Notes: generated by a model from the sequence alone, not told the origin. DNA of 10,875 nucleotides from Hemicentrotus pulcherrimus (GCA_003118195.1 BEXV01003758.1:1410-12284), one strand, 5' to 3'; shown: positions 1 to 6,917, counted from the stretch's first letter. Numbers and translations are program-made.

Positions 1-22
1 GGGGGGGGGGGGGGGGGGGGGG
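1..22. repeat. Poly-G homopolymer at window edge
   Basis: Twenty-two consecutive G residues open the window and change abruptly into ordinary AT-rich sequence. A pure G run this long at a sequence end is often an assembly or sequencing-edge artefact. A genuine homopolymer cannot be excluded from the sequence. Confidence 0.9.
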
Positions 23-107
23 TGCATCACTAAAGAAGCAGTACTTGGGCAACGAATATTCGGGCAGCAAGGCGGTTTTTTTTTTATTTGTATAAATATC
101 ATGTTGT

Positions 108-172
108 TAAATCATATTATATGGTATTATATCATATATTATATTTCATATATTGTATTATATCGCATTAGG
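108..172. repeat. TAT/ATA-rich low-complexity patch
   Basis: The segment is almost entirely A and T, with repeated ATATTATAT and TATCATATAT words and only scattered G or C. It is an imperfect AT-rich simple sequence with many short self-complementary stretches. No function is visible. Confidence 0.6.
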
Positions 173-726
173 CTTACATGGGTTCCTAAAATGCTATAAA
201 AAAGTCAACTTTACTTTTAAAAAAATAAAGAAGGTCGTTCGCTAACACATTTTATAATTGTGAAGAGACAAGAAACGAGAAAACCAAAGTAATAAAACTT
301 GAAAGAATGATGAAGGTCAATTTCGTCATATTTTTATTTGAAGTAACAAGTTTGCAATTTCCTATGACATTTAGAGATTATCTAGAAAATGAAGAAGAGG
401 AACACCGTATCAGTTCTATAAATAACAACCTTATAAGATTGCAAAGAGAAACAGTATTATAGCCTTTAACAAAAGATTGTCGTATTGCTTGGCCTTGCTA
501 ATTGCAATAATGCGCTCCTCAAAGGCAAGCTTATGGTTTGCCTTAAGGCGTACCATCACAGTGTTCACAATGTTCGACCTTGATCGCACACTATTACTTG
601 TATATAAAAAGAATGACTGAAGATACACCGCACTGTTACTGTGGCAGGAAATAGCTTTTTATAGAGCGGTGTTGCGAGTAAACCACTTGTCTCTTCTTAT
701 GTCATAAATCTTGATTTATTCCGAGC
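173..726. other. No recognisable gene; one short ORF of unknown status
   Basis: This AT-rich stretch has no repeat or RNA gene I can identify. It contains one plus-strand ATG-initiated reading frame of 51 codons at 307-462. The start is a double Met-Met followed by Lys and a hydrophobic stretch (VNFVIFLF), and an acidic patch (ENEEEE) lies near residues 27-32. That could pass for a small secreted or membrane peptide. However, the hydrophobic stretch is soon interrupted by Glu, the sequence matches no family I know, and frames of this size arise by chance in AT-rich DNA. I therefore do not call it as a gene. Confidence 0.4.
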
Positions 727-775
727 CAGAAGGTCGTTAACTCTCTGTAACAGTATACAAGTTAACGCCCTTCTG
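727..775. repeat. Inverted repeat / hairpin, 15-bp arms
   Basis: The left arm CAGAAGGTCGTTAAC (727-741) and right arm GTTAACGCCCTTCTG (761-775) are reverse complements at 14 of 15 positions, separated by 19 nt. Weaker complementarity may continue outward, since AATCTT upstream can pair with AAGATT downstream. This could be a remnant of a small inverted-repeat element or a structured transcript segment. The words AGAAGGTCGTT (left arm) and GAAGGTCGTT at about 230 are also similar. Confidence 0.75.
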
Positions 776-1427
776 AATCACTACAGAATAAGATTCAAAG
801 AGTCTATAATATTCACAGTATACAGTAGCTTCACTCATTTCGTTAAAATAGCTTTCAAGAAATCACAACAATAACAATTTCAGGATACATTCAATTCAGT
901 ATAAAGGAATATCTGATTCTATCATTCAATTTTTGAATTGATGTAAGTTCGGAAAAATCATAGACTTAAACAAATTTATCTATGTTCTTTACGTTTTTTA
1001 ACATGATGAATGAATGTTAAAACAAATTTCATCATTGCTAAAATTGTGCAAGCCTCAAGAATTCTGTGTTTGATGGGTTAGGAGAGAGTAAACATCTTTA
1101 GTTTTGAAAAATCATCCTAGAAGTCCGTATTAAGAAGTGCACGATATATAAGACTAGTAAGACATTTGCTTAACCGCAACAGCAAGTCCATCTCAGACAC
1201 TGATAACAGGTAGGGCCATGTATATCATATTTATAAAACTCGAAACATTGTTAAATAATGCCTCTAAAAGTTGCGTTGATTTGACGCAGGTGAACAAACT
1301 GAAAAAAGTTCATCGCATTTAGAATAGAATTAGGAAGACGTTAGCACCAACGACAACTACATTAACAACAAACAAAGCACTTGGGAAGGGGCATCTCCTT
1401 AAAAGGCATTCGGGATTCAAATCCTTG
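776..1427. other. No gene or clear repeat seen
   Basis: This is ordinary AT-rich sequence. It contains a minor 8-bp inverted repeat, ATGATGAA (1003-1010) with TTCATCAT (1028-1035). A word similar to a pol III B box, GATTCAAATCC, lies near 1414-1424, but no convincing A box or cloverleaf surrounds it. Nothing else is supported. Confidence 0.5.
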
Positions 1428-1463
1428 TAATATGTGCATCTGTATGAAAGCAGACACATATTA
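1428..1463. repeat. Short hairpin, 13-bp stem with bulge
   Basis: TAATATGTG (1428-1436) pairs perfectly with CACATATTA (1455-1463). After a two-base bulge, TCTG (1439-1442) pairs with CAGA (1451-1454), leaving the 8-nt loop TATGAAAG. The stem is AT-rich and too short for a typical microRNA precursor. Confidence 0.65.
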
Positions 1464-2143
1464 TAGAATAGCGAAATTTAAAAATTAATCGGACCAATAA
1501 TATATGAGATCAACAAGTTTATGCAAATCTAAAATTGGGAGTTTGGTCAGTGGATTGTGGCGAAGTCGCGGATGCCTCTCACGTTTGTCGTATGCAAAAT
1601 ATCATACATTTCTGTTTTTTTTAAAGCGTCTTCTCCCTTGGGGCACTCCTCAAAAGTGTTAATGAATATTAAAAAAAACCCTCCTTAATCATACATTTTT
1701 GAAAAAAATGAAGAGTTTGATTTCACCAGTCTTCTTTCCCCCCCCCCAATTTTCCTGCTTCTTAAGTAGAGTGGTTTGCTATGAAGGTTGGATTTTCCTT
1801 TCATTATGTTCCAGGGACAAAAACACATCCCCCTCAATCCCCCATGTCCTAGTGACACTTCTGGATCCAATATTATAAATTAATGCGATTGAAAAAAGTA
1901 CAAATAAAGCCTGTCTTTTGATACCGTCCCATTTCTCTACGCCAAAATCGTGACAATGAAAACAATACTCTTTACATAAAACCTTTATATTCTCAGATAT
2001 ATGAAACAAATTGCACTAATTAAGATAATTGGTTCGCCCACTCCTCGCTTCCATTGTTGTGATTCATTATTCTAATGCATTCCTCTTGAAGGATGCTTTG
2101 TGCCGNTGAGAAAATATAAGAGGGAGAAAGGTAGGACTATGTT
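1464..2143. other. No gene; C-run, ambiguous base, non-specific sequence
   Basis: The stretch includes a run of ten C at 1738-1747 and a single undetermined base (N) at 2106. Short minus-strand frames here have no recognisable domain and overlap one another in different frames. The C-rich words around 1828-1850 may come from an old repeat, but I cannot name one. Confidence 0.5.
2106..2106. other. Undetermined base (N)
   Basis: There is a single N in otherwise continuous sequence. It may reflect a low-quality consensus or a polymorphic site, and it lies close to a GA microsatellite. Confidence 0.98.
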
Positions 2144-2163
2144 GAGAGAGAGAGAGAAAGAGA
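2144..2163 (+). repeat. (GA)n microsatellite
   Basis: Seven GA dinucleotides are followed by an imperfect AAAGAGA extension. The purine-rich context extends upstream from about 2107. Confidence 0.9.
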
Positions 2164-2498
2164 CTATTCATGGATGTTATATCAGTTCAAACTTTAAAGG
2201 CCCACTGCACTACTTGTAGCTACTTGCGCCCTCTCTATATTAAACAATAATCGGTGACCATTAGTCCCCATGATCCTCTTTTTCTTATGTTAAACTGAGA
2301 GCTGAGTTGATGAGATAACCACCTGTCCAGTGACCTTGTGGGGGTGGTCTAATCTCTCTTGTAAACTAGAACTGATAAGCTTTAAAGATATAGAGAACGG
2401 GGGTTAAAAGAGGAAGAACGAGTGAGAAAAGAGAGGAAGATTATCATTGACAGACTACCTAGATTAAAGATTAGATAAGAGAAGGATAGGTATATACG

Positions 2499-2504
<6 letters not shown>
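2164..2504. other. No gene; spacer with a possible old repeat fragment
   Basis: The stretch between two GA tracts contains the word AAAGGCCCACTGCACTAC near 2195-2213, followed by GTAGCTACTTGCGCCCTCT. It reads like a piece of a dispersed repeat but cannot be assigned. From about 2385 onward the strand becomes strongly purine-rich. No coding region is supported. Confidence 0.4.
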
Positions 2505-2529
<25 letters not shown>

Positions 2530-2557
2530 GGGAGGAAAGGGGGGGGGGAGGAGAAAG
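2505..2557 (+). repeat. (GA)12 microsatellite passing into a G-rich purine tract
   Basis: GA dinucleotides run without interruption from 2505 to 2529, followed by a G/A tract that includes nine consecutive G near 2540-2548. The plus strand is entirely purine over 2505-2557. Homopurine tracts with mirror symmetry can form triplex (H-DNA) structures. Confidence 0.92.
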
Positions 2558-2649
2558 TCTTAACGAATTTAACATTTTTAGAGAAGGTTAAAGTTTGATA
2601 CTGGTTAAACACTTTCTTTGTATGTTATTGTTGAGCTGTCTTATTCTTA

Positions 2650-2737
2650 CACTGTGAAAAGGTTGGGCAATATTTTGTCAACACTTTGCCCAACGTTGTA
2701 CCAATAGTCAACCCAACCATCTATTGGGCAATATCTT
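2650..2737 (+). repeat. Left terminal inverted repeat of the MITE
   Basis: This arm carries an extra internal hairpin, GTTGGGCAA (2662-2670) against TTGCCCAAC (2686-2694), half of which is missing from the right arm. A second internal pair is CCAATAG (2701-2707) with CTATTGG (2721-2727), so the arm could fold on itself as well as with its partner. Confidence 0.85.
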
Positions 2738-2893
2738 GCACAGTGGTATTGGTAAACGTAAGTACCCTACTTCACACGTGCATAATTGTTTCGTATTTTG
2801 ACGAAAATTTGGGCAAAGACATGACCCTTCAACTGCCCGACTACGGTAGCCCACTTGTTGGGAAAATCTTGACCAACTGTTAGGCAAAATACG

Positions 2894-2968
2894 AAAATAT
2901 TGCCCAATAGATGGTTGGGTTGACTATTGGCACAGTGTTGGAAAATATTGCCCAACCTTTTCACAGTG
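2894..2968 (-). repeat. Right terminal inverted repeat of the MITE
   Basis: Read on the minus strand, this arm matches the left arm over its first 27 bases and again from CCAATAG through the inner end. It is shorter by 13 bases than the left arm. The segment inside it (2885-2893) pairs with 2792-2800 rather than with bases adjoining the left arm. Confidence 0.85.
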
Positions 2969-2970
2969 TA

Positions 2971-3511
2971 TTTTCTTTTTAGAGGAATGTCTTAGAAGAA
3001 AATAAGTCCCCTGAAATGATTGCTTTGAAAATGAACTCATATTCGAAATATGTTTGGAACAAACTAGAACAAACAATATTTTCATGCCACATGTCCTAGT
3101 CTCGTGTACACATAATATCTGTGAACCCTGTGTGCAATTTCCACCAAGGCTGAGTCAATTTTTTATAATCTGATGATATACTCAAAACCACTGACAGTTC
3201 CTTCATAAAAGTTTCTTTCACAATGTATAATCACATTACGAGAACTCAATTTTACCTTTCATCTGAACTTATAATCGGAATAAGAACGTAGTTCAAGGAC
3301 ACACGTGGACGCAACAAACTCATATCTTCCCGTACTCTCGGAAGCAATCAATACTCACTTTAAAAGTAGGACGTAATTGTTATTTGACAACTGATAAACA
3401 AAAAGAAAAAAGTGCGGATGAAAAGATGATATTTCTATAGATTTACAGGAAGGCCTGTTGCACATAAGGCGTCATTTCAATTGCATTATTGCGTTCTAAG
3501 CTAGTCAAGCC
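2971..3511. other. No gene or named repeat seen
   Basis: This is AT-rich sequence without an extended reading frame, microsatellite or obvious inverted repeat. Nothing is supported here. Confidence 0.5.
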
Positions 3512-3790
3512 ATTTAATTCAAGGTTTATTAACATATATCTTCGCAGCCGTTGATGGCTGAATTGCGGAATATAGTTCACAGATAAAAACAATACAAATT
3601 ACAACATAAACATAGATTGAAATAAATTTGAAGCAAAATAGAAATTCAGAGTACAGAATTAGAGTTGAAATTAAATTAAAATAATGTGATCTGGATTGAT
3701 ATTGATTATGTTGAGAGTACATATAAACAGAAAAAATATATACAATATATAAAACGAAAACCGAAGCGTTCAAAAGTGAGTTCAGAAAAA
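3512..3790 (-). mobile_element. Probable 3' end of a 5'-truncated non-LTR retrotransposon
   Basis: Read on the minus strand, the segment is rich in T and short of coding features. It passes through a small hairpin whose arms are CAGCC and GGCTG (plus 3545-3549 and 3556-3560, six-base loop). It then ends with ATATGTTAATAAACC followed by TTGAATTAAATG. A stem-loop, an AATAAA-like word (plus 3525-3530) and a short TTGAA-type tail resemble the 3' UTRs of L2/CR1-like LINEs in marine invertebrates. That comparison is from memory. An open minus-strand frame over 3519-3773 is hydrophobic and low in complexity, with no reverse transcriptase or endonuclease motif, so I read it as translated UTR. The upstream limit near 3790 is uncertain. 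Confidence 0.4.
3545..3560 (-). other. Small stem-loop in the LINE-like 3' tail
   Basis: CAGCC and GGCTG form a perfect five-base-pair stem around GTTGAT. It lies about 15 bases on the 5' side of the minus-strand AATAAA, where some LINEs carry a hairpin recognised by their reverse transcriptase. The role here is inferred from position only. Confidence 0.45.
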
Positions 3791-4003
3791 GGGTAGTTCA
3801 AATTACATCAGGAGTTAAGTGATAATTCAAAACCATTGTAAACATCCAAAGACAAGACGATAAATTGCAAAAGATTATATTTCAAATTAAAAAATGAAAT
3901 TTGTTCATTAAAAGTAAATCATTTAGATGTGAAGCGGTAACAACTGCAAAATAACCACCGCAGTTCTTTTAAAGGTTCAAATGAATGGCTATATACTGCG
4001 CGA

Positions 4004-4695
4004 AACAAAGGTCCTATAGGCGTACTCTCTTTAGCTTTGTGCTATGAGATATGTAAATATGAAGCGGATAACATTTTACGTCATTATTATTATATAAAAA
4101 AAGCTGCGGTTTACTGCTCGATGAAGTCTCCTGTGCGACTGCCATAAGTGGAGTTTTCGGATGATTATCATGCGATCGTAAAAACAAAGGACCTACGCGT
4201 ATTCACCGTCTTTAGCATTGTGCTTTGAGATACAGAAATATTAAGCGGATAACATTTTACGTCATTGTTATAGGAAAAAAACTGCGGTTAACCGCTTCAT
4301 GAAATCTCCTGTGCGACTGTAATAAGAGGAGTTTTAGAATGATCATCATGAGATCACAAAAACAAAGGACGTACGCGTATTCACCGTCTTGAGCTTTGTG
4401 CTATGAGATATAGAAAAGTGAAGCGTATAATATCTAACGTTATTCAAAAAGAAAAAAGAAAAAAAAAGCTGCGGTTTACTGCTTCATGAAGTCTCCTGTG
4501 CGACTGTCATAAGTGTAGTTTTAGGATGATCATCATGAGATCGCAAAAAACAAAGGAACTGCGCGTATTCACCGTCTTGAGCTTTGTGCTATGAGATTAT
4601 AGAAATGTAAAGCGTATTGTACGTTACGTCATCATTTAAAAAAGATGCAGCGGTTTCCCGCCGCATGAACGAGGTTACCATTAGATCGCAATTCA
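4004..4695 (+). repeat. Tandem array, four copies of a unit of about 180 bp
   Basis: Anchoring on AACAAAGG gives unit starts at 4004, 4183, 4361 and 4549 (spacings 179, 178, 188). Anchoring on TTGTGC gives spacings of 181, 178 and 188. The fourth unit is about 150 bases and decays near GATCGCA at 4684-4690. Shared landmarks in each unit are AACAAAGG, CCGTCTTGAGC, TTGTGCTATGAGATA, AAGCG, an ACGT-containing word (often TTACGTCAT), CTGCGGTTTACTGC, TCTCCTGTGCGACTG and GATGATCATCATGAGATC. In unit 2, AAGCGGATAAC (4243-4253) is nearly the reverse complement of GTTAACCGCTT (4287-4297). A related fragment may precede the array near 3930-3966. The units diverge by point changes and small indels, so the array is not recent. 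No reading frame runs through it. Confidence 0.9.
4243..4297. repeat. Inverted arms inside tandem unit 2
   Basis: AAGCGGATAAC and GTTAACCGCTT pair at 10 of 11 positions around a 33-nt loop that contains TTACGTCAT. The right arm overlaps the perfect 12-base palindrome GCGGTTAACCGC (4284-4295). The other units keep AAGCG and GCGGTTT words but pair less well. Confidence 0.6.
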
Positions 4696-4735
4696 GAAAA
4701 GTTATGAGAAAGATGATGCAAATACAAATACATTC

Positions 4736-4925
4736 CGTCGGTAGAGCAGTGGTCTCGTAATCCGATGACCCGGGTTGGAAACCAAGTCGATGCGCTAGTG
4801 CCCTTTGGTAAGGCGGTAGTCCTCATTACCAGGTCCCTCGGAGAGGACCTAAAGCCGTCGGCCGTCTGGTTGCTTACTAACAAGCATTGATGCTTACTTA
4901 ACAGCCAGGTAAAATAACCACCTCC
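4736..4925 (+). mobile_element. tRNA-derived SINE, 5'-truncated head
   Basis: The segment opens with GTCGGTAGAGCAGTGGTCTC, the D-arm and anticodon-side portion of a tRNA-like head, and continues through AATCCGATGACCCGG. It reaches a degenerate B box, GGTTGGAAACC (4773-4783), which differs from GGTTCGAATCC at two positions. The bases before 4736 do not match a tRNA acceptor stem or the first half of an A box, so the 5' end is missing or mutated. The body then has GCCCTTTGGTAAGGCGGTAG and the hairpin AGGTC/GACCT with inner CTC/GAG (about 4830-4849). It continues with AGCCGTCGGCC and TGGTTGCTTACTAACAAGC, and its 3' limit near 4925 is approximate. It is probably transcriptionally inactive because both pol III boxes are damaged. 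Minus-strand frames across it are shadows. Confidence 0.65.
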
Positions 4926-4942
4926 AAAAATACGTGTAGAAC

Positions 4943-5345
4943 GATTAAGGGAGAGAGAGAGAGAAAGTCAGGGTAAAGTGAGATGAAAAATAGATGGATA
5001 GGGCAACTGGAGAAAGACAGCGGAAGGATTAAAGAGAGAAACCGTGAGAGAATCTCAATTAAAAGAGGAAGTTCGGAGGAGAGAAAATGACGTGGTTACT
5101 TTATGGATTCGATTGAAGCAAAGAAGGAGAGAAGAAGAAAGGCAACAACGATCAAGAAGAAGAAGGTAAAGAAGGAAAAGAAGAAGAAGAAAAGCAGAAG
5201 GAGAAGAATAAAAGATGGTGAAGCAGAAGAAGAAGAAGAAGAAGAAGAAGAAGAAGAAGAAGAAGAAGAAGAAGAAGAAGAAAAGGAAGAAGGAAGAGAA
5301 GAAGAAGACAACTTTAAGAGGAAAATAAAAATGACGAAAAACAAG
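4943..5345 (+). repeat. Extended purine-rich tract around a GAA microsatellite
   Basis: About 400 bases are dominated by G and A on the plus strand, starting with a GA run near 4951-4964 and becoming GAA/AAG-rich from about 5103. Reading frames through it give only Lys/Glu-rich (plus) or Ser/Phe/Leu-rich (minus) low-complexity peptides. These are expected from the repeat and are not evidence of genes. Such purine asymmetry favours triplex formation and replication slippage. Confidence 0.85.
5226..5282 (+). repeat. (GAA)19 uninterrupted microsatellite
   Basis: Nineteen perfect GAA triplets lie inside a broader imperfect GAA/AAG region. Uninterrupted GAA of this length is prone to length polymorphism and can adopt triplex structures. 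Confidence 0.95.
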
Positions 5346-5569
5346 AACTTTTGAATAGTAAGAGGCTGATATCCCTCTAACCTTTACTAACATTTTGGAT
5401 GATCAATTTCTTCGTAGTGTGAGCAATTGTATGCAATATTTAATAGCTTCTTAAGATGCATCTGTCATTGAGTTAATGATTGACTGGTTATTCCCATTAA
5501 TATTTTATTATTGTATTCAATCTCAAAATAAATGACGTAACGTTTCAGTTAATGCACTTTTTAATGTAT
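5346..5569. other. Spacer with no recognised feature
   Basis: This is AT-rich sequence between the purine tract and the following pyrimidine-rich retroelement-like tail. No reading frame or repeat is supported. Confidence 0.45.
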
Positions 5570-5690
5570 TCCCCCTCCCCTTCCCTTCTTCCTTTTTTTG
5601 TCTTCTTCTTTTGTATTGTGTTTAGATTATCTCGGCTTTCCTTTTCCTTTTTTTTTTTCTTTTCTCAACAATACAGTGTATACTTTTTAA

Positions 5691-5733
5691 GGGGTTGACG
5701 TTCACAAGGCTAATTGCCCTTTTTGTTAACCCC
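5691..5733 (+). other. Stem-loop in the LINE-like 3' region
   Basis: GGGGTTGAC (5691-5699) pairs with GTTAACCCC (5725-5733) at 8 of 9 positions. Inside, AAGGC and GCCCTT can add a second short stem around TAATT. It lies about 110 bases before the ATGAA tail. A 3' UTR hairpin would suit template recognition by a LINE reverse transcriptase, but that role is inferred. Confidence 0.55.
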
Positions 5734-5841
5734 ACATTCCCATAAAAATTTTGTTTACTCTTTCCCTTTGTATTTTTGTTTTATTGTAATCGATCTTTTA
5801 TCTGTATACAATGTTGGTATGTTTTGATGTTTTTATGGAGA

Positions 5842-5865
5842 ATGAAATAAATGAAATGAAATGAA
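5842..5865 (+). repeat. ATGAA pentanucleotide repeat
   Basis: There is one ATGAA unit, a degenerate ATAA, then three perfect ATGAA units. I interpret it as the terminal repeat of the retroelement-like segment that precedes it. Confidence 0.85.
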
Positions 5866-5868
5866 ATC

Positions 5869-6396
5869 AACGCACATGGAACCTATTTTCTACTCCTTTA
5901 AAAATTGGCTTTTCATCTTTTAATAAATGATAATATTAAAGAGTGAGATGTTAGAATGTATAACGTAATGTTTTGAAAGCAAAGCGACTTGATTACCTAC
6001 AAGTTTTATCATGTTCTAAAGGCTTTAAAATACATTAATGGAATCAATAACGTATTACGTACTGTATCAATTTTATCAAATTTGGAACAGTTAGTTACAT
6101 CTTGTGAAAGCATATTGCCAATGATCAGTTCCTTTAAACGGGAATGCAAAATATTGCGACAAAATGTGGCCAGGGGGCTGAGGTCTTCTTAAAGGAAAAT
6201 AAAACATTTAGTTGATATATTGCATGCTACCAAGCGGTGACATCCAATGATGCATTGTGTATTGATAATTGATAAAGCTTTTAATGTCAATTAGTCATCC
6301 AAGTATGTTAGATAGGATACAAAATATCAGAGACCAAGACACGACCGAATGCATGAAGTAACATTCGACTGAAAGTTGGTAATTTCTAGATTACTT
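5869..6396. other. No gene or repeat recognised
   Basis: This is AT-rich sequence. A plus-strand open frame at about 5989-6192 lacks an ATG at its left end, has no recognisable domain and is too short to support. No RNA gene or repeat is visible. Confidence 0.45.
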
Positions 6397-6422
6397 GGGG
6401 TGATGGGAGGGGGAGGGTGGGG
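6397..6422 (+). other. G-quadruplex-forming motif
   Basis: Four G tracts are separated by single bases, GGGAGGGGGAGGGTGGGG (6405-6422). A fifth GGGG lies just upstream (6397-6400). Single-base loops predict a stable parallel quadruplex on the plus strand. The motif stands out in an AT-rich region and is followed by the GC-rich word CCGGCGG. Whether it marks a promoter is unknown. Confidence 0.8.
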
Positions 6423-6769
6423 CCGGCGGATGATGCAGCCCTATCTGGCCCTTTGCTTCTGTATCGCAGGCCTACTATCTAAAATGGATTTTTGCTTTCT
6501 ACTTCCATACAAATGAACTCATTACAAAGATTTGGTGGTCCTTTAACGGCGGTAGTCAATAAATTGGTCTGTGGTCTAGAAATGTCTTTAGGCGCCATCG
6601 TGTTGTAACGTATGGGCAATCTACTGCCTCGCTTGAAATGAATAATCGAAGTCTTCTCCTATCAAATATTTATTGCGTCACGGTGCGCAGGCTTTTTTTT
6701 AATGAAGAAAGTGATAAATCGTTCCTCGCCGACGAGAAGGAGATAGATTGACGTAAAGGACGGAAGCTT
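6423..6769. other. No gene seen; mixed-composition spacer
   Basis: The first part is somewhat richer in G and C than the surrounding DNA. It contains an isolated acceptor-like word, TTCTGTATCGCAG, ending at 6469, and a CRE-like GCGTCACGG near 6675. Neither is backed by a reading frame or a partner site. Confidence 0.4.
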
Positions 6770-6805
6770 TATAAAGGTGAGAAGAGGACAGTCGACCTTA
6801 CACAT
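6770..6805 (+). promoter_or_regulatory. Possible TATA-type core promoter
   Basis: TATAAAGG begins at 6770. About 30 bases downstream is CCTTACACATT (from 6797), a plausible start region but only a partial initiator match. No supported reading frame follows, because the next ATG words open only short frames, one of which runs into the SINE at 6898. The call rests on motif and spacing alone. Confidence 0.2.
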
Positions 6806-6906
6806 TTGCTATCTCCTCTGAATCTACGCACACTACTCGCTCTATGTTACGATGGAGGAGAACATTATTTAAAACAAATAATGACAACACACCGGTAGAG
6901 GTGTCA

Positions 6907-6917
6907 TGGTCGAGTGG
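6907..6917 (+). promoter_or_regulatory. RNA polymerase III A box of the SINE
   Basis: TGGTCGAGTGG fits the A-box pattern TGGYNNAGTGG exactly. With the B box 44 bases downstream it forms a type 2 internal promoter. Activity is unknown. Confidence 0.8.

Larger units (their letters stand above)
2650..2968. mobile_element. Non-autonomous inverted-repeat DNA transposon (MITE), TA-flanked
   Basis: The 319-bp element begins with CACTGTGAAAAGGTTGGGCA and ends with its exact reverse complement. A TA dinucleotide sits immediately outside each end (2648-2649 and 2969-2970), as expected for a TA target-site duplication. TA targets plus ends beginning CACTG fit Tc1/mariner-type mobilisation, although the family assignment is an inference. 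The left arm (2650-2737, 88 nt) and right arm (2894-2968, 75 nt) differ mainly by a net 13-nt indel near 2677-2700. The arms pair again over 2701-2737, with one mismatch in 37. TTGGGCAA or its complement occurs six times (2663, 2686, 2724, 2809, 2900, 2948). A further inverted pair, CGTATTTTG (2792-2800) and CAAAATACG (2885-2893), suggests about 54 extra bases at 2738-2791 in the left arm. There is no transposase, and the short overlapping frames inside are not genes. Confidence 0.88.
5570..5868 (+). mobile_element. Probable 3' end of a non-LTR retrotransposon with ATGAA tail
   Basis: The segment starts with a C/T-rich tract (5570-5670). It continues through a hairpin (5691-5733) and a T-rich region with TTTTGTTTTATTGTAATC. 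It ends with TTTTATGGAGAATGAAATAA and three further ATGAA units (5851-5865). A T-rich 3' UTR followed by a short (TGAAA)n-type tail resembles the ends of LINEs in invertebrate deuterostomes, a comparison made from memory. No reverse transcriptase or endonuclease sequence lies upstream, so the copy would be strongly 5'-truncated. The left boundary is approximate. An old simple repeat next to unrelated sequence is the main alternative. Confidence 0.5.

Noticed and set aside
1385..1430. Possible tRNA or tRNA-derived fragment with GATTCAAATCC
   Set aside because: The B-box-like word is present, but no A box at suitable spacing and no acceptor or T-arm pairing could be found.
2686..2964. Overlapping plus and minus frames inside the MITE
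   Set aside because: Both lie within the inverted-repeat element, overlap each other, and show no transposase or other domain.
3519..3773. Minus-strand hydrophobic 84-codon frame resembling a membrane protein
   Set aside because: The hydrophobicity comes from T-rich codons in a probable LINE 3' UTR. It has no ATG context or family resemblance, and it ends at the retroelement tail.
4004..4695. CRISPR array
   Set aside because: Units of about 180 bases are diverged along their whole length, with no short identical repeats separated by unique spacers, and the context is eukaryotic.
5055..5393. Long open frames on both strands through the GAA tract
   Set aside because: The peptides are Lys/Glu-rich on one strand and Ser/Phe/Leu-rich on the other, as a GAA repeat must give in every frame. 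No non-repetitive coding sequence surrounds them.
6452..6469. Splice acceptor-like word TTCTGTATCGCAG
   Set aside because: There is no long pyrimidine tract, branch point or coding frame downstream to support an exon.
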